Below, piece after piece: positions 46,460 through 57,329 of a stretch of DNA of 64,000 bases. Source of the stretch: Sympetrum striolatum. Lineage: Eukaryota > Arthropoda > Insecta > Odonata > Libellulidae. The position numbers and the translations under genes are program-made. The notes under the pieces are model-generated. The model made no database searches. It was not told the origin of the DNA and saw nothing but the letters and a program-made list of their open reading frames with translations. The stretch covers positions 72,965,454 through 73,029,453 of the forward strand of contig OX388345.1 of assembly GCA_947579665.1 (NCBI GenBank), in the 5' to 3' direction. Numbering within the stretch: position 1 is the first letter of the stretch; the number at the start of each line of letters is the position of its first letter.

Positions 46460-47012
46460 ATATTATTTTCTGGCAAATAGGTTAAAAAACTTTTGTAAAT
46501 ACTGACTGTAAAAAATGATGAACATGTTGTAGAATAAACGATGTAAGTCATAACTAAGAAACGATCAACTGTTTTGTTTATTTAATCATAACCCTGCCAT
46601 CCTCTTCAACTTCACGAAGCTCAAGAATTGTCTTCCTCAAACTTGGCCCAGTTGTCCTGAGTGCCCCAAAAAACCGCATCGAAAACACCCAAAAGTGGCC
46701 AAAGAACACACAGGAAATAGGCCACGAGCGCTGAAATTCGCTCAAAGACCTGTTTTCCTGGATGCCCAAAAAAACACTAGAAACACCCAAAAATTACCGA
46801 AACGTACACGATTCGGCCGATCCGAGATCGAGATCGAGATGATTCTGATCGAGATCGAGATCGAGCAAGGCTTGGCCGAGATCGAGGTCGAGATCGAGAT
46901 GGGTTCAAACGAGATCGAGACCGAAATCGAGGCAACTAATGACGAATCGAGATCGAGTCGAGATCATTCAAAATTCTCGTCTCGTCTCGGTTTCCGAATC
47001 ACTAATAAGCAA

Positions 47013-48050
47013 TTCATTAGCGATATTACGCATAGTTAAATTACCTTCGAGTGGTGTTTAGATAGATAAATTTAGTAGATAATTTAGATAACATTTTTTA
47101 CGGAATCGATATTAGAAGGCGTACCTTGGTGGAAAAATAGCTGAAATAAAAACGAACTGAAAAAAAATGTATGCATGCTTACGAAAGGGGTCGCGAATCA
47201 AAGTCCATTTGGAAAAATACTGTTTCTTTTTATTTCGTGTAACTTGTAAGTTTTAAAATATACCTCTTCGATTTACAGGGAAAATATATCAAGACTTCTT
47301 TACAGTAAAGTACGCATTTTGCTAAAAGTTGGCACTATTTATCAAATAAATAACTTCACGTTACGTGCTCGAATAATGTAACAAACATTCCATGTGAAGA
47401 TCACTGGGGAAGATTCAAAAAGTGACCAACTGCCCAATACCCAGATAACTCCATGCGCATGGATGAAGAGCGACTCTTAACGAATTATGTTCTTTCAGAC
47501 TTCATAACAAGTAATCTGGGACACGCCCACGCGAAGACTTACAGAGAATCACGAAGGAAAGATTCACGAAGCTAATGCACCATCGCTAACGCCTACCGAC
47601 TCGAGCACGCTTACAGCACGCGCGCCCCGAGCGATAAATACTTCTTCGACAATGCAAGTGAAGAGGATAAACATTTTCTTCGTCACTTTCGCGTACCTCG
47701 AGTGACTGGAACTATTCCAAGATGGAACACGATTAATTTAGAGTCGTAAACATTCCCTTTGACGAACTTGGCATCTGCATCCATTCATTGCGTCCGATAA
47801 TAGTATGAAAAATTAGTTGTAGCGCCAACGATTTTTCAAACACGAAATTGTTCGCCTAACGAATATCGATTAGGCTAAAGGATGTATAGGAATATAAATA
47901 CAAGTGTGTGCCTAATATAATAATAATATATAAGAAAATTTATCAGCGCCAACTTTTGCTAACAAGTAAACTAAATCCCTTTGGCTAACGTAGGCTACGA
48001 TTTTAGAAAATCATTTTCATAATATTTATCGGAGATATCGTTGTATATGT
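47013..48050. other. Intronic sequence, no recognised feature
   Basis: Part of the netrin intron, with a GC-richer patch at 47510-47720. No domain or repeat is recognised. Confidence 0.55.
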
Positions 48051-48170
48051 TTCCGGATACCCAAGTGGGCAGACCGTTCGGTTTGGTGAAAGTAGTCCCG
48101 GGTTCGATTCCAGGTGGGCGAAATGATTTAGATGTAGAGGCATTTTTAAACAAATAGCAACAGAGATCAT
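48051..48170 (+). repeat. SINE-A copy 3
   Basis: GGATACCCAAGTGGGCAGAC with B box GGGTTCGATTCC, then a diverged core (GAGGCATTTTTAAACAAATA). Confidence 0.55.
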
Positions 48171-48384
48171 CACAGAGAATGATATACAATTTGTACAACT
48201 TAAATGAAAAATTGATATGTTTTGTGATAACTTTTATTGTTATATTCCTACAAGAGCGTGTTCCTTGCTTCTTGGCTCAAATTGAAAAAATCTTTTTCAA
48301 CGAATTATATGACTGATAAGCAGTTAGACATCCTTGTATTGTAAATTTTCTATAAACAGTTTTTTATTTAAAAAAAGTAAAAAA

Positions 48385-48510
48385 AACAGCCAAGAGGACA
48401 GCGTTAAGCTTTGGTGATTGCGGTCCCGGTTTCGATAACCGTTGAGATCATATGTACGAAGTTAGTTGTCGAAGTGACTACTTTTAAAAATAATTCTACT
48501 ATATGAAAGT
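48385..48510 (+). repeat. SINE-A copy 4
   Basis: Head AGCCAAGAGGACAGCG with a mutated B box (GGTTTCGATAACC), then GTTGTCGAAGTGACTACTTT and AATTCTACTA, a diverged version of the core. Confidence 0.5.
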
Positions 48511-48945
48511 CTAATTGGTCTAAATCCAGTTGAGCAATAAGTTTTCTTATGAGGAAACCAAATCTCATACATTCTGCCTTATTCTGAGATCGTAGCATCT
48601 CGCCTATTTGCGAACTTCAAGGTTCTGAGGAAGAATATATCGATTCTTAGGCTTGTTCAGCGACTTAAACTGCAGTTTTTAACTAATCTGGAATTGAGCA
48701 TGTTCTCCGATAATTCTGCCAGAAATTTACATTATTTAAGCATCAAAATCAATTCTTAGAGTGAAATACATATGAACAGTCATTTTTTTCGACCGAGGAA
48801 TTGTTTTTTAAAAGTAAAGTAAACACCCGCTGCAAGTTGAACAGAAGAGAACATTCAATCGAAGAAGCCTTAACTTGGTAACTCCGTAATCGGGATCATA
48901 TGAAATAAAAATTCAAAATTCCACAAACCAAAAACTTTAATGTGC

Positions 48946-48973
48946 GACCGGTTTCGAGCTAACCGCTCATCAT
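48946..48973 (-). ncRNA. Hammerhead-like motif, copy E (degenerate)
   Basis: The minus strand reads ATGATGA where CTGANGA is expected, a GAGC..GCTC pairing that overlaps the box, GAAAC, CG, GTC. It is related to the family but probably inactive. Confidence 0.45.
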
Positions 48974-49034
48974 CTTGTACAAGATACAAATACATTGTAT
49001 CTTTGCCTTCAAACGCATTTGTATCTTGTGCCAG

Positions 49035-49062
49035 TTGATGAGCAATTAGCTCGAAACCGGTC
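49035..49062 (+). ncRNA. Hammerhead-like motif, copy F (degenerate)
   Basis: The plus strand reads TTGATGA, GCAATTAGC, TC, GAAAC, CG, GTC. It is the mirror of copy E with the first box base changed to T. Confidence 0.45.
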
Positions 49063-49334
49063 GCCCATTAAAGCTTTTGTTTTGTGCAATTTTCAATTTT
49101 TATTTAATATGATCCAGAAGTGAACATATATTCGGCTGGATATCACTTAAGTTTTCAGCATTCAGCTTAAAAATAACACAAAAATACGACGAAAACATCC
49201 ATTTCGGAAAAAAACTGGTTATCAACGGCACGTCTGAGTTAGGAACCTAGTGATTGACCCTATGAGATCGCGTTGATAGTTTCGACCTTCACTTGGTGGA
49301 AGATCATTAAAAAAAAACAAAGAAAACTGAATCC

Positions 49335-49445
49335 AATATTTTAATGTATACACATCCACAGAATACATACATACACCATGAGATTATCATCAGGCCTACC
49401 ATGGTCGTTAGTGTATGTATTCTGTGGTTCAGATTAAATCCATTA
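49335..49445. mobile_element. Foldback element
   Basis: The arms CCACAGAATACATACATACAC and its complement GTGTATGTATTCTGTGG are separated by about 40 bases containing ATCATCAGGCC. It adjoins tRNA-Leu(TAG). Confidence 0.65.
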
Positions 49446-49485
49446 TTCTGTGAATTTTTTTCCTATGAGATCGGCTAAAAATTTC

Positions 49486-49565
49486 TGACAGCGGAGGGAT
49501 TCGAACCCACTCCCTTTCGGACTGGTGGCTAAAACCAGCGCCTTGGACCACTCGGACATGCTGCC
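49486..49565 (-). tRNA. tRNA-Leu (anticodon TAG)
   Basis: The minus strand gives GGCAGCA...CGCTGTC with a class II variable arm. The anticodon stem CTGGT/ACCAG has loop TTTAGCC (TAG), and the B box is GGGTTCGAATCCC. Two mismatches, one at the last acceptor pair (A-C) and one in the T stem (T-T), reduce certainty. A TTTTT run follows. It is intronic to netrin and on the same strand. Confidence 0.8.
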
Positions 49566-49611
49566 TGTACATACTAATACGCAAAACTCATTTCCATGCC
49601 ATATCTGTGAA

Positions 49612-49790
49612 TTTATGTTTAAAGTATCGCCCAATAAAAGTCATGGAGTAGTGGTATTGCTGAAAGTGCTTCGACAGCTTAGGTAATTTCGCACATTTGC
49701 TCCCATCGGGATTCGAACCCGGGACCCCTCTCACCCAGGGCAAACGCGCCTTCCACATAAGTATCCGGAAGCCCTCAGAAGCCATGGATT
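49612..49790 (-). repeat. SINE-A copy 5
   Basis: The minus strand has GGTCCCGGGTTCGAATCCCG as B-box region, then TACCTAAGCTGTCGAAGCAC and TTTCAGCAATACCACTAC. It is the best match to copy 1. Its head ends only about 55 bases from the 5' splice site of the netrin exon at 49844. Confidence 0.7.
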
Positions 49791-49843
49791 TGTGTGACTT
49801 TGTCTAGGAACACAGATAAGAATATATGACTGGTGATACATAC

Positions 49844-49974
49844 CTTGCACCGACGGCGAAGTCAGAAATAGCATAGAAGTAGGACTTCAACACTTGACGA
49901 TCCCTGAACACTTCGTCACCGAACGTATTCAGCCTGTCCAGTCTGATTTGGATGTCTGTGGCTGTTACCCATTC
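49844..49974 (-). CDS. Net: Netrin, exon encoding the end of the laminin N-terminal domain
   Basis: 43 codons plus two bases: [20 protein letters not shown], then [16 protein letters not shown] and the AG of an Arg codon. WVTATDI, the fly-like RL-x-T-x-GDE and [14 protein letters not shown] are hallmarks of the C-terminal end of netrin LamN (domain VI). The acceptor is TTCCAG/GAAT and the donor is GCAAG/GTATGT. Phase 0 in and phase 2 out match the neighbouring exons. LamN mediates receptor contacts and matrix association in the family. Confidence 0.93.
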
Positions 49975-51706
49975 CTGGAATACAAGAAACAAGGTTTAAA
50001 TAAAAAAATCACGTAATTTATCGAGATATTTGCTTTACTTTAAATAGTTTTGATCATGAATATAGGACAAGCAAGGATGGTGAAATCGATCCCCGATCAA
50101 CTGTAAAATTGGGCTCGACTAAATTGTGATAATATCAAAGGATTGAAAACAAATGCATCAGAGCTATAAATAAGCGAAATATATAACATTAACACCAGGT
50201 CTCAGTCAAAAGAATTTAATTCATAAAATCGAATCCAAAATAGGTAATTGAACGTATTAACTAAACTGAGATAATTTTACTATTCAAATCCGCTTGCTTC
50301 CTAAACTTATTCCCTGGCGAAATATTTGAGATTTATTTATAAATGTTACGTCGTCACTGTAATCAATCAATGCATCTATTTTGAGGACAAATTTTGCGGT
50401 AAGAAGTTATTTTTCCAAACAACCATCTTGACCGAATTACGTATTTTTACAAACAAGGGAAAAGCATAGATATAAAAAAATCCTAACTTTCTGCGAAACA
50501 ATCTTTTTAAGAAACTCCATTTTAACTAATTATAAACTAAGCTGTGATAACGCATTTTTTTCTAGATAGATAATAAATTCGTTCGGAATTCTAAGTAAGT
50601 CATTTGTATTTTTTATGTTCTTCACTTTCAAATCAACAAGTTATATCATAGATTGCAGATAGAATTTTAAAAATTACACAATAGTTATATAAAATTAAAA
50701 AGAATTAAACATTTTAGGTCCTGCTAAGGCTAAAATGGCTTGCCAGCAGGTGAATTTTAAACAAAGAAGTTATAATTAACGCAAATAGTAAAATCATACA
50801 TGTCAAAACAGTTAAATATTAATTAAAAAGACCTTTTTTACATTTCGTTGTAACTTTTAGAAATTATTTTAATTTTATAAAAATTATAGAAGTAAATTGC
50901 CAATTAGAAAATACATTCATTTGGTACCGATGATTAGATAATTATAATAAATAATATTATAGTAAAAGAAATTATGGTAATTGTATGTTTAATGTAATAT
51001 TTTAGAAGAAAAATAATTTGCTTATGCAAAAATGTTAGATTAAGTCAATAAGTTGAGTAATAAATCGTGCCTCTTACATTAGCACATACAATTCTAGTTG
51101 TAATAATTTTATTTCAAAAATCTCTCTAGTAAATATTTTTCCTGACTTACTGGATATAGAAGCCTGCCTCCAACAGTTAAACCATACCTAATTATTGGTT
51201 CTTCCAGTGAGATATAATAATAATAAGCAAACAGTACGTAATAAATAGAATTAGTAAAGGAACCCCCGAATAATAATAATTATTATTATGCACAAAATTT
51301 GCAATTAGGCAAAGGCCAGGTAGCAACATTGACAAAATATTTAAATCATAAACAACGTAAAAATAAGATATAATAAATCTTGACATATTATTTACACTTA
51401 ATATTCAAACATTTTCAATATTTCGAAATTGTTTTCTTCTTAAAACTCAATAAATTTTCTGGGAAGGGACTGAGAATTTCCTTTTGTAAGCCACTCCAAT
51501 CAAAAGCCGTTCTGTTTAAGGAGTATTTATTTATACGTCCTACTAGTGACCCTTTGTTCCGACCTTAAAATTATGGTCATTTTTTCCAGAAAACAAGGGA
51601 ACATTATTTTATCCTGTAATTCCTTCCAGGTTGGCTTACAAACATGTGTCCGTAGAAAAAAATTATGTATACTCTCGTCAGCATCCAAGAACTGTTATGT
51701 ACGAAC
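49975..51706 (-). other. Netrin intron (about 1.7 kb)
   Basis: AT-rich DNA between two phase-0 netrin exon ends. Apart from ATA/TAA microsatellites (about 51214 and 51270) no repeat or RNA gene is recognised. Confidence 0.8.
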
Positions 51707-51890
51707 CTGAAGCTCGGGGCTGGAGTCGAATTGGTAGGCAGAGGGTCGTCCTTCCAGAGTAGAGAAGGCAACGTTACCACCGGTCAAAGGTGAGATGTCT
51801 GAGTACTCTGAATTACAAAGAGCTCGGGTCTCTTCGCCTTTGCGGGCGTAAAAGCCGTCCGGAAGTCCATAAGTGTCTCGGCAGGTGGCG
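51707..51890 (-). CDS. Net: Netrin, laminin N-terminal domain exon
   Basis: One base plus 61 codons. It begins [20 protein letters not shown], includes [20 protein letters not shown] and ends [19 protein letters not shown]. The block [24 protein letters not shown] is diagnostic of netrins and continues directly into EWVTATDI of the next exon. The acceptor is CTCCTTAG/C and the donor is CTTCAG/GTTCGT (non-optimal but valid). Upstream exons with the signal peptide and the start of LamN must lie beyond this window or in undetected short exons. Confidence 0.93.
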
Positions 51891-54190
51891 CTAAGGAGAG
51901 AAACACAAGGAAAAAGGTTAATCAAGCCAGAGGAAGGAACGATGGAGTTTCGTAATAGAATCGTTACGAGTGTTTTACCTTTATATACATTGGTCAACAA
52001 TATAAAACGAAGGAAACTAAGCTTCTAAACAAAATAAAGCAGTTAATTAAATAGAACTCTGTTAAAGATATCTCTCAAAATCAAGGGGCGAAGCTGTCAC
52101 TTAGTGAAACCCCGCCATGGAACACAACATAACTTTGTAAAGATAAAATAACCAGAATTAAAAGATATGTTTCAACTCATAGAGTCAACATAGGGCTCTA
52201 AATGCTCTTGGGCTCTAAATTTTTAAGAATTAAATTACTTAAGAGCCCAACTTTGTCTTAGACTCTAGATAATGAATATAGCATTATGCAAATGTGATTT
52301 GTATAACTGAGTATTGACAATAAACATGGAGATTCGTGCCGATCAGACAATCTTCATGGTAGTAACAGAAAGCACAAACTAAACAATGCGTTTCTACGAT
52401 GAACTTACAAAAAATAGATTTTCGTGACAGTAAGAAGTTATAAAAGATAATGTAGGAGAAGTAAGGCATTCATATTGCCGTGACTTTAAGAGAGGCGTAT
52501 AAGGCATGACGCTAAATCCTCAACATCTCTTAGAAAGTTAATAGATTTTCCCCAGATGCATAGTTACACCTTTAAATGTGAATAGTAAATACAAAATTAC
52601 ACGCATAATTAATAATAATATTGTTAATAATGAATTAAATTTATCGAATTTCATTGAATTAAAGAATATACTTTAATTCTTAAGAAACATAATTGTCATG
52701 CTATCAACTTAATTATTATTAACGCTGTAATATTAGACGTTAATTTTTGAAAGGATAATTGGCTTAAAAAAGTCAGCCTGTTAAAATGTAAATAATTGGA
52801 TTACCAAATCTTTATTTAAAAAGTATATAAATTAAAATAAGCGAATAAAAGATGTGCCTTAATTTCCGAGATTTTCACGAAAAAAAATCACAGGAGAAAT
52901 GGTTAATTACAGCGCATAATTAGAATGATTAAGGATAGGATTAAAATTAAAGATGGTCTATTATGTTTAGAATAAATTTAAGTTTATTAATGTTTTATAG
53001 GAATGTTTGAATTGGTCATTGTAAATTTTTATATTGTTCTAATTTTTTCAATTCTATTGCACTTTTTTAATAGTAAATTTTATATCGTTCGCATTTTATA
53101 AATGCAATGTAACCAATTTTAGGTATGCTTGCATCTCTTGATGAGCCATTTTTTGGTGTCTATTATGTTTTGTTTTCGGTAAATTTTTTCCGAGCCCTCC
53201 TTGCATTTTGTAACTTGAAACAAATTTAGTTTTTTTTAATCAATTTAAAAAATGAAGTTTTATAGGTAGGAATCACAGATAATATTGAATGAGCAATAAA
53301 AATAAAGATAGGTATTTCAATTCCATTTCCCAAGATGGAAACCTCGATTTGACGCATTCCACTTTATTCATAAGACATTTCATTCACAATTTCAATGGAT
53401 CGTAAACGTATGATCTCGGAGAAGTAGCTGATGAAATTGCGACGTTTATACCTTTCCGAGAATTTTTAACGCGTACATAGTCGTTTTGCAAACCTACTTA
53501 CGAATGAAACTCACACCTAACACGACTATCGTGCATTTTATACGGCAGGAATGGATTGCTCACATGCAACGCCTAGGGCACTAAATTTACGATGCGTAAT
53601 GCAAGCTCTATAGGATTTTACTGCGAGTTTAAGTTAGTTGGAAGAGGAACGGTTATTTTCCATTTCGCGTAACGAAAAACATCGCCTAGGAGACAACTAT
53701 TCGCTCGTTTCAATAACGCTTTTCCGAGAAGAAAAATCGCCGAAGATTTATGACAGATGTATAACTAGACAGGCATTGCAGTCTCCGAGGCCTTGAATGA
53801 AAAGGAACCCTAGGCCAATCACTGTAGTGAGTCTTACCACTGCGACAACGAAGCTGGATAAATGATTAATATGGTAGTGATTCCGATGCGATAGTTGCTT
53901 GATTTTTACGATCTGGACCCCGTCCAGAAAGGCGAGCCAAGCAAAAAGCGGCAAACAGATGAGGGAAGCGATGAAGATAGTTGCATATTTAGCGTTCGAT
54001 GGGCGCCTAAGACGAGATGGCGCCGTAGATGTTCACTCTTTAGCAATGCTAAGAAAATAAATGGTTAATCTATCCGCTCCTCGCTGTCTCACGTTACATC
54101 CCACCAAGGATCAGCTGCTTGAATAGGTGTATCGTGTGCTACTATGCTAAGGTTCCCAGAAAATAATCATGCAAACCATTATATAGGCAA
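51891..54190. other. Noncoding (probable netrin intron); conserved-looking patch at 53320-54050
   Basis: AT-rich to about 53300. 53320-54050 is more balanced in composition, with several CpG and no long frame. That would suit an enhancer. No exon of the upstream LamN part was recognised. Confidence 0.45.
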
Positions 54191-54199
54191 TGGGGAATA

Positions 54200-54560
54200 A
54201 TGACGATGCCCTCTGCATATACCTATGCATGTGCTGTCCACATTCACCAGAATGTGGGCAGGTACTTGAAACAGGAGGACCAACATATTCATTTTACCCT
54301 AGGCAAAGATAAGTTGAGGATTCCATCACATAGATTAAGCCTAACTGGACGAAGTTTTGAAGTGATGGCCTCAAAAGTTTATAATAAATTGCCTAACGCT
54401 ATCAAAGACAATAAAAATGTACAATTCGGTAAACAATTTAAAAAAATTCTCCTAACAAAAACTTACTACAGTGTAAATGAATTTGTAAATGAGGAAAACC
54501 TGTAATATATTAAAGAGATGAAATGTGTAATTAAGAATAAAATCTATGCTGGATTATAAT
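54200..54560 (+). mobile_element. LINE 3' fragment (reverse transcriptase C-terminus)
   Basis: The frame ending at 54505 has KLRIPSHRLSLTGRSFEVMA, then SKVYNKLPNAIKD, FGKQFKKILLTKTYYSVNEF. This is the typical last part of the ORF2 of Jockey/CR1-type non-LTR elements: short basic segment, x-x-Y-N-x-L-P, then F-x-x-x-L-x-x-x-L-x-x-x-x-YS-x-x-EF. Everything upstream (RT and endonuclease domains) is absent, as expected for 5' truncation. The 3' end is not clearly marked. Confidence 0.65.
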
Positions 54561-56555
54561 ATTAATGTATGTTGTTCTATGCTGTATTTTAATTCTATGT
54601 AATGCGTTTCTAATGTAAGTCGTGGCAGCGCTGGAAGGATGGACATTAAGGAAATAGGGGGAAACCAAGGATGGAATGTTTAGACAGTTTAAGAAACTCG
54701 ACCAAAATAAAGAAGTATGAAGAGTTGAGAAGGAAAACAAATAGAAGAGAAGAGTGGAGATCCGTGAGAGCTAATCTCTTGATAGGAGAAGCTACCAATT
54801 GATATTGATTGAATGTTCAATATTTTAAACTTTATTATTGATTCTCCAGAATTAATTTCGCAAATCACTATTCACCAACAGTTTCTCGTTCCACCCAGGA
54901 CAACAAGTCTTGCTCCTCTCCTCCATGTCCCTACATTTAGATTATCCCCATATAAACTCTCCATTTCCTCCCGTAGACCCTTTCAGACTAACGCACGACC
55001 AATTCTTAAGAGAATATAGGAACAAGTTTTCCTGTAAATAATTTATTGTGTAAATACTTGAACTAAATTGTACATAAATCTGGTTTGCAATTTTTTAAAT
55101 TAATTTTTGTTAAGTTACTGTTGATATTTATTGTACATTTTTGGTTATTGTATTCACTCTAAAATGGTAGCATCGCTGTATGTGCATGTTTTAAATAATT
55201 CGGGAATACTTCAGTAGCATGTAATCCTATTTAACTTCTATTCACCGTAACCTATAAGCAATCCCTACACCTTGGGGGCACGAATACCACAGCTTGGGAG
55301 CTCCATTTCCAGGAAGTTAGACGGTGGTCTTAAGGAAAAAATAAAGATTTTTCCTCCGGGGGATGAATCCAAAATTTAAGGAATATAATGTATAATCACC
55401 CTTGACATAAACTACCACTGTTTTCCATGTGAATCGATGAAATTGTTTCTTTTTCAAAACCAGAAAATCTTCCCCCGTTGACCGACGCAGCTGTCAGGTA
55501 TTACAACCGACCGATCGCGTCTCTCAGGTCGACAGCTCCAAGTTTTAGTTTCTGTACCGCATACAGGGTCAAGCAGATTTAAAAATTCATAAAATCTGGG
55601 AATAGTTTAAAGTCGTGCATCATGATGCATCAAAAAGAGTCTGAAATATGTGATATGTTCTCGAAATGAAACTCTTTATAAAATGTACCAACTAAAATGA
55701 GTAATATCACTGAAAGTGCTATTATTTATGCTATAACAAATAGACCTGCTAAATTCATCTGAATTCATGTTGAAAATGCATCTTTTTTCAAATTATAATA
55801 ATTAGTTCAGATGATTAAAAATCAAATAAGGATATACCCCCTCCCGAATCATAACAGAAACAAATGATGAACATTTTACTTTCTGTTTACACTGAACCAA
55901 AACATTTAATTACAAGGAGAGATCGAAAAGTCTCCCTATTCCATATGATACGTTTGACGCAGAAAAGATGGAAATCTTCAAGATTCAACAACAAAGAGTT
56001 CCCAGGTATAAACGACTTTGCATCCATCAACAGCAAGGCACACTTCCATGCCAATGGAAAAGAATGGAGCAAATCCAACTTCCGTGTCGTGGAATAAAAA
56101 GCAATGTGAACTTGGACAAAAAGTTCTTCTCTTTCAGACTCTATGTTCAAGAATATTTATATACCCAATACCCAACCCATTCCCGACAATTTACAGAATA
56201 GATTTCAACCCCTAATCAGTTCCTTTAACCCATCCGGTCCAGTGAGTATATTTGAACTCACGCCGCTTTTTTATTCTAGCATCAATTATATAGCCCGCTA
56301 AATCTATTTGAACTCGTAGGCTGTAGTATATAATTCCAGCAACAGGTTTCATAACTAGCTGTTAAAGAAAATTATAATCTTCAGCTTTAGATTGCTGATA
56401 TATAACACCTTCAAAGATCTTTCAGTAGAAAAAAATAATTATATATTTATAAATAATAAATTTATATATAATATATTTATATATAATATAAATAATTATA
56501 TTATTAAAAATTTTAGCTAACTTCAGATTTCCTTTATTGATCCATTTTCAAAGAT
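54561..56555. other. Noncoding, no recognised feature
   Basis: Mixed composition. Frames at 55864-56215 overlap on both strands without a known domain. AT dinucleotide-rich at 56440-56510. Confidence 0.5.
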
Positions 56556-56559
56556 TTTG

Positions 56560-56855
56560 TCAATCGAAAAATTGATTAGTCGGATATTTTGCTTTCGAAG
56601 AATTAATTTTCTAATAATTTGCTCTCGGAGAATTACTCTTAATTTAATTTATATTTTATCTAATTAATTTTTCGAAGAATTATTTTTTAATTCATTTTTA
56701 AATTAATTTAATTTTCCGAAGATATTTTTTCATTCAATATTTCGAGGAGTTATATTTCAATTTAATTATTTTTTCACTCATTTTTAGTTTAATTTTTCTA
56801 AGAATTATTTTCAATTCAATTTTTCGAAGAGTTATATTTTAATTTGATTTTCGAG
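56560..56855 (+). repeat. Degenerate tandem array (AATTTTTCGAAGAATTAT)
   Basis: Variants TTCGAAGAATTAATTTT, CTCGGAGAATTACTCTT, TTCGAAGAATTATTTTTTAA, TTCGAGGAGTTATATTTC, TTCTAAGAATTATTTTC and TTCGAAGAGTTATATTTT follow one another about 35-55 bases apart. The array ends exactly where the CpG-rich block begins. Confidence 0.75.
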
Positions 56856-57290
56856 GAATATGCCCCGGCGAATCGACATTAACCGCGATGACGCAAGCCG
56901 GGGAAATCGTGAACTTGAAATTCCTCGAATATTAAAACCGACTCGTCTTTCCCCGGACATCTCCATCCTCACCGGGAGAGACCCTGAGGATCGCGATGGA
57001 GGACGCGACTGGGTTTTCGAGCGTATTCGTCACCTCAGGAAGCCCGCGGACGTCCCACGTCAGCGATGTGCCATCTCTTGGCACTCGGCCACTTCTCATT
57101 GTAGTGAAAGCTACTTCTGGAATTACCTCTCCCGTTTCAGCTCTTTGTCGAACCATTTTTGTGTCTTCCCTTTTCCGTTCGAACAATGTCTCCCTCGCTC
57201 TCTTCGATTTTTCCGTGACTCACTGTTTTGAATTATTCAGACTCTCTTTTTCGTCCTCGCCGACGGTTTACGTTGACGTTTCTTGAAATT
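56856..57290. other. CpG-rich block with long frames on both strands
   Basis: Plus frames 56860-57231 and 56996-57286 and minus frame 57186-56932 overlap. The minus peptide (GTSLTWDVRGLPEVTNTLEN) has a faintly beta-domain look, but I cannot assign it. No convincing splice sites were found. It may be a conserved noncoding block or exon. Confidence 0.35.
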
Positions 57291-57329
57291 TGTGTCCCTT
57301 CCATTGTCGGAGAAAATTAAGAGGCATCC

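Larger units (their letters stand above)
44497..47004 (+). mobile_element. hAT transposon, internally deleted, with 8-bp TSD
   Basis: The left end TAGTGTTTCGGAAA and the right end (complement) TAGTGATTCGGAAA are inverted repeats. ATAAGCAA flanks the element on both sides (44489-44496, 47005-47012), the 8-bp duplication expected of hAT. Both subterminal regions (44507-44665; 46820-46990) are arrays of GAGATCGA/CGAGACGAG. Two ORFs give a BED finger and a dimerisation domain. The total of 2508 bp is short for an autonomous hAT. It lies in a netrin intron, antisense to the gene. Confidence 0.92.
48893..49122. mobile_element. Foldback element with inverted hammerhead-like motifs
   Basis: The left arm from GGATCATATGAAATAAAAA to GATACAAATAC (48893-48994) and the right arm (49015-49122) are reverse complements over about 100 bases. 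Each contains GCGACCGGTTTCGAGCTAA or its complement. The spacer is about 20 bases. The architecture matches the 36.25-kb element although the arm sequences differ, so this is a second subfamily. Confidence 0.75.
43555..49843 (-). other. Netrin intron (about 6.3 kb) rich in insertions
   Basis: The interval between two phase-matched netrin exons. It contains a perfect palindrome, the hAT element, two SINE-A copies, a hammerhead foldback pair, another foldback, tRNA-Leu(TAG) and an inverted SINE-A next to the donor of the upstream exon. The remainder is AT-rich. Confidence 0.8.

Noticed and set aside
46695..47039. Frame rich in EIEIE
   Set aside because: Also the translated GATCGA array at the right end of the hAT element.
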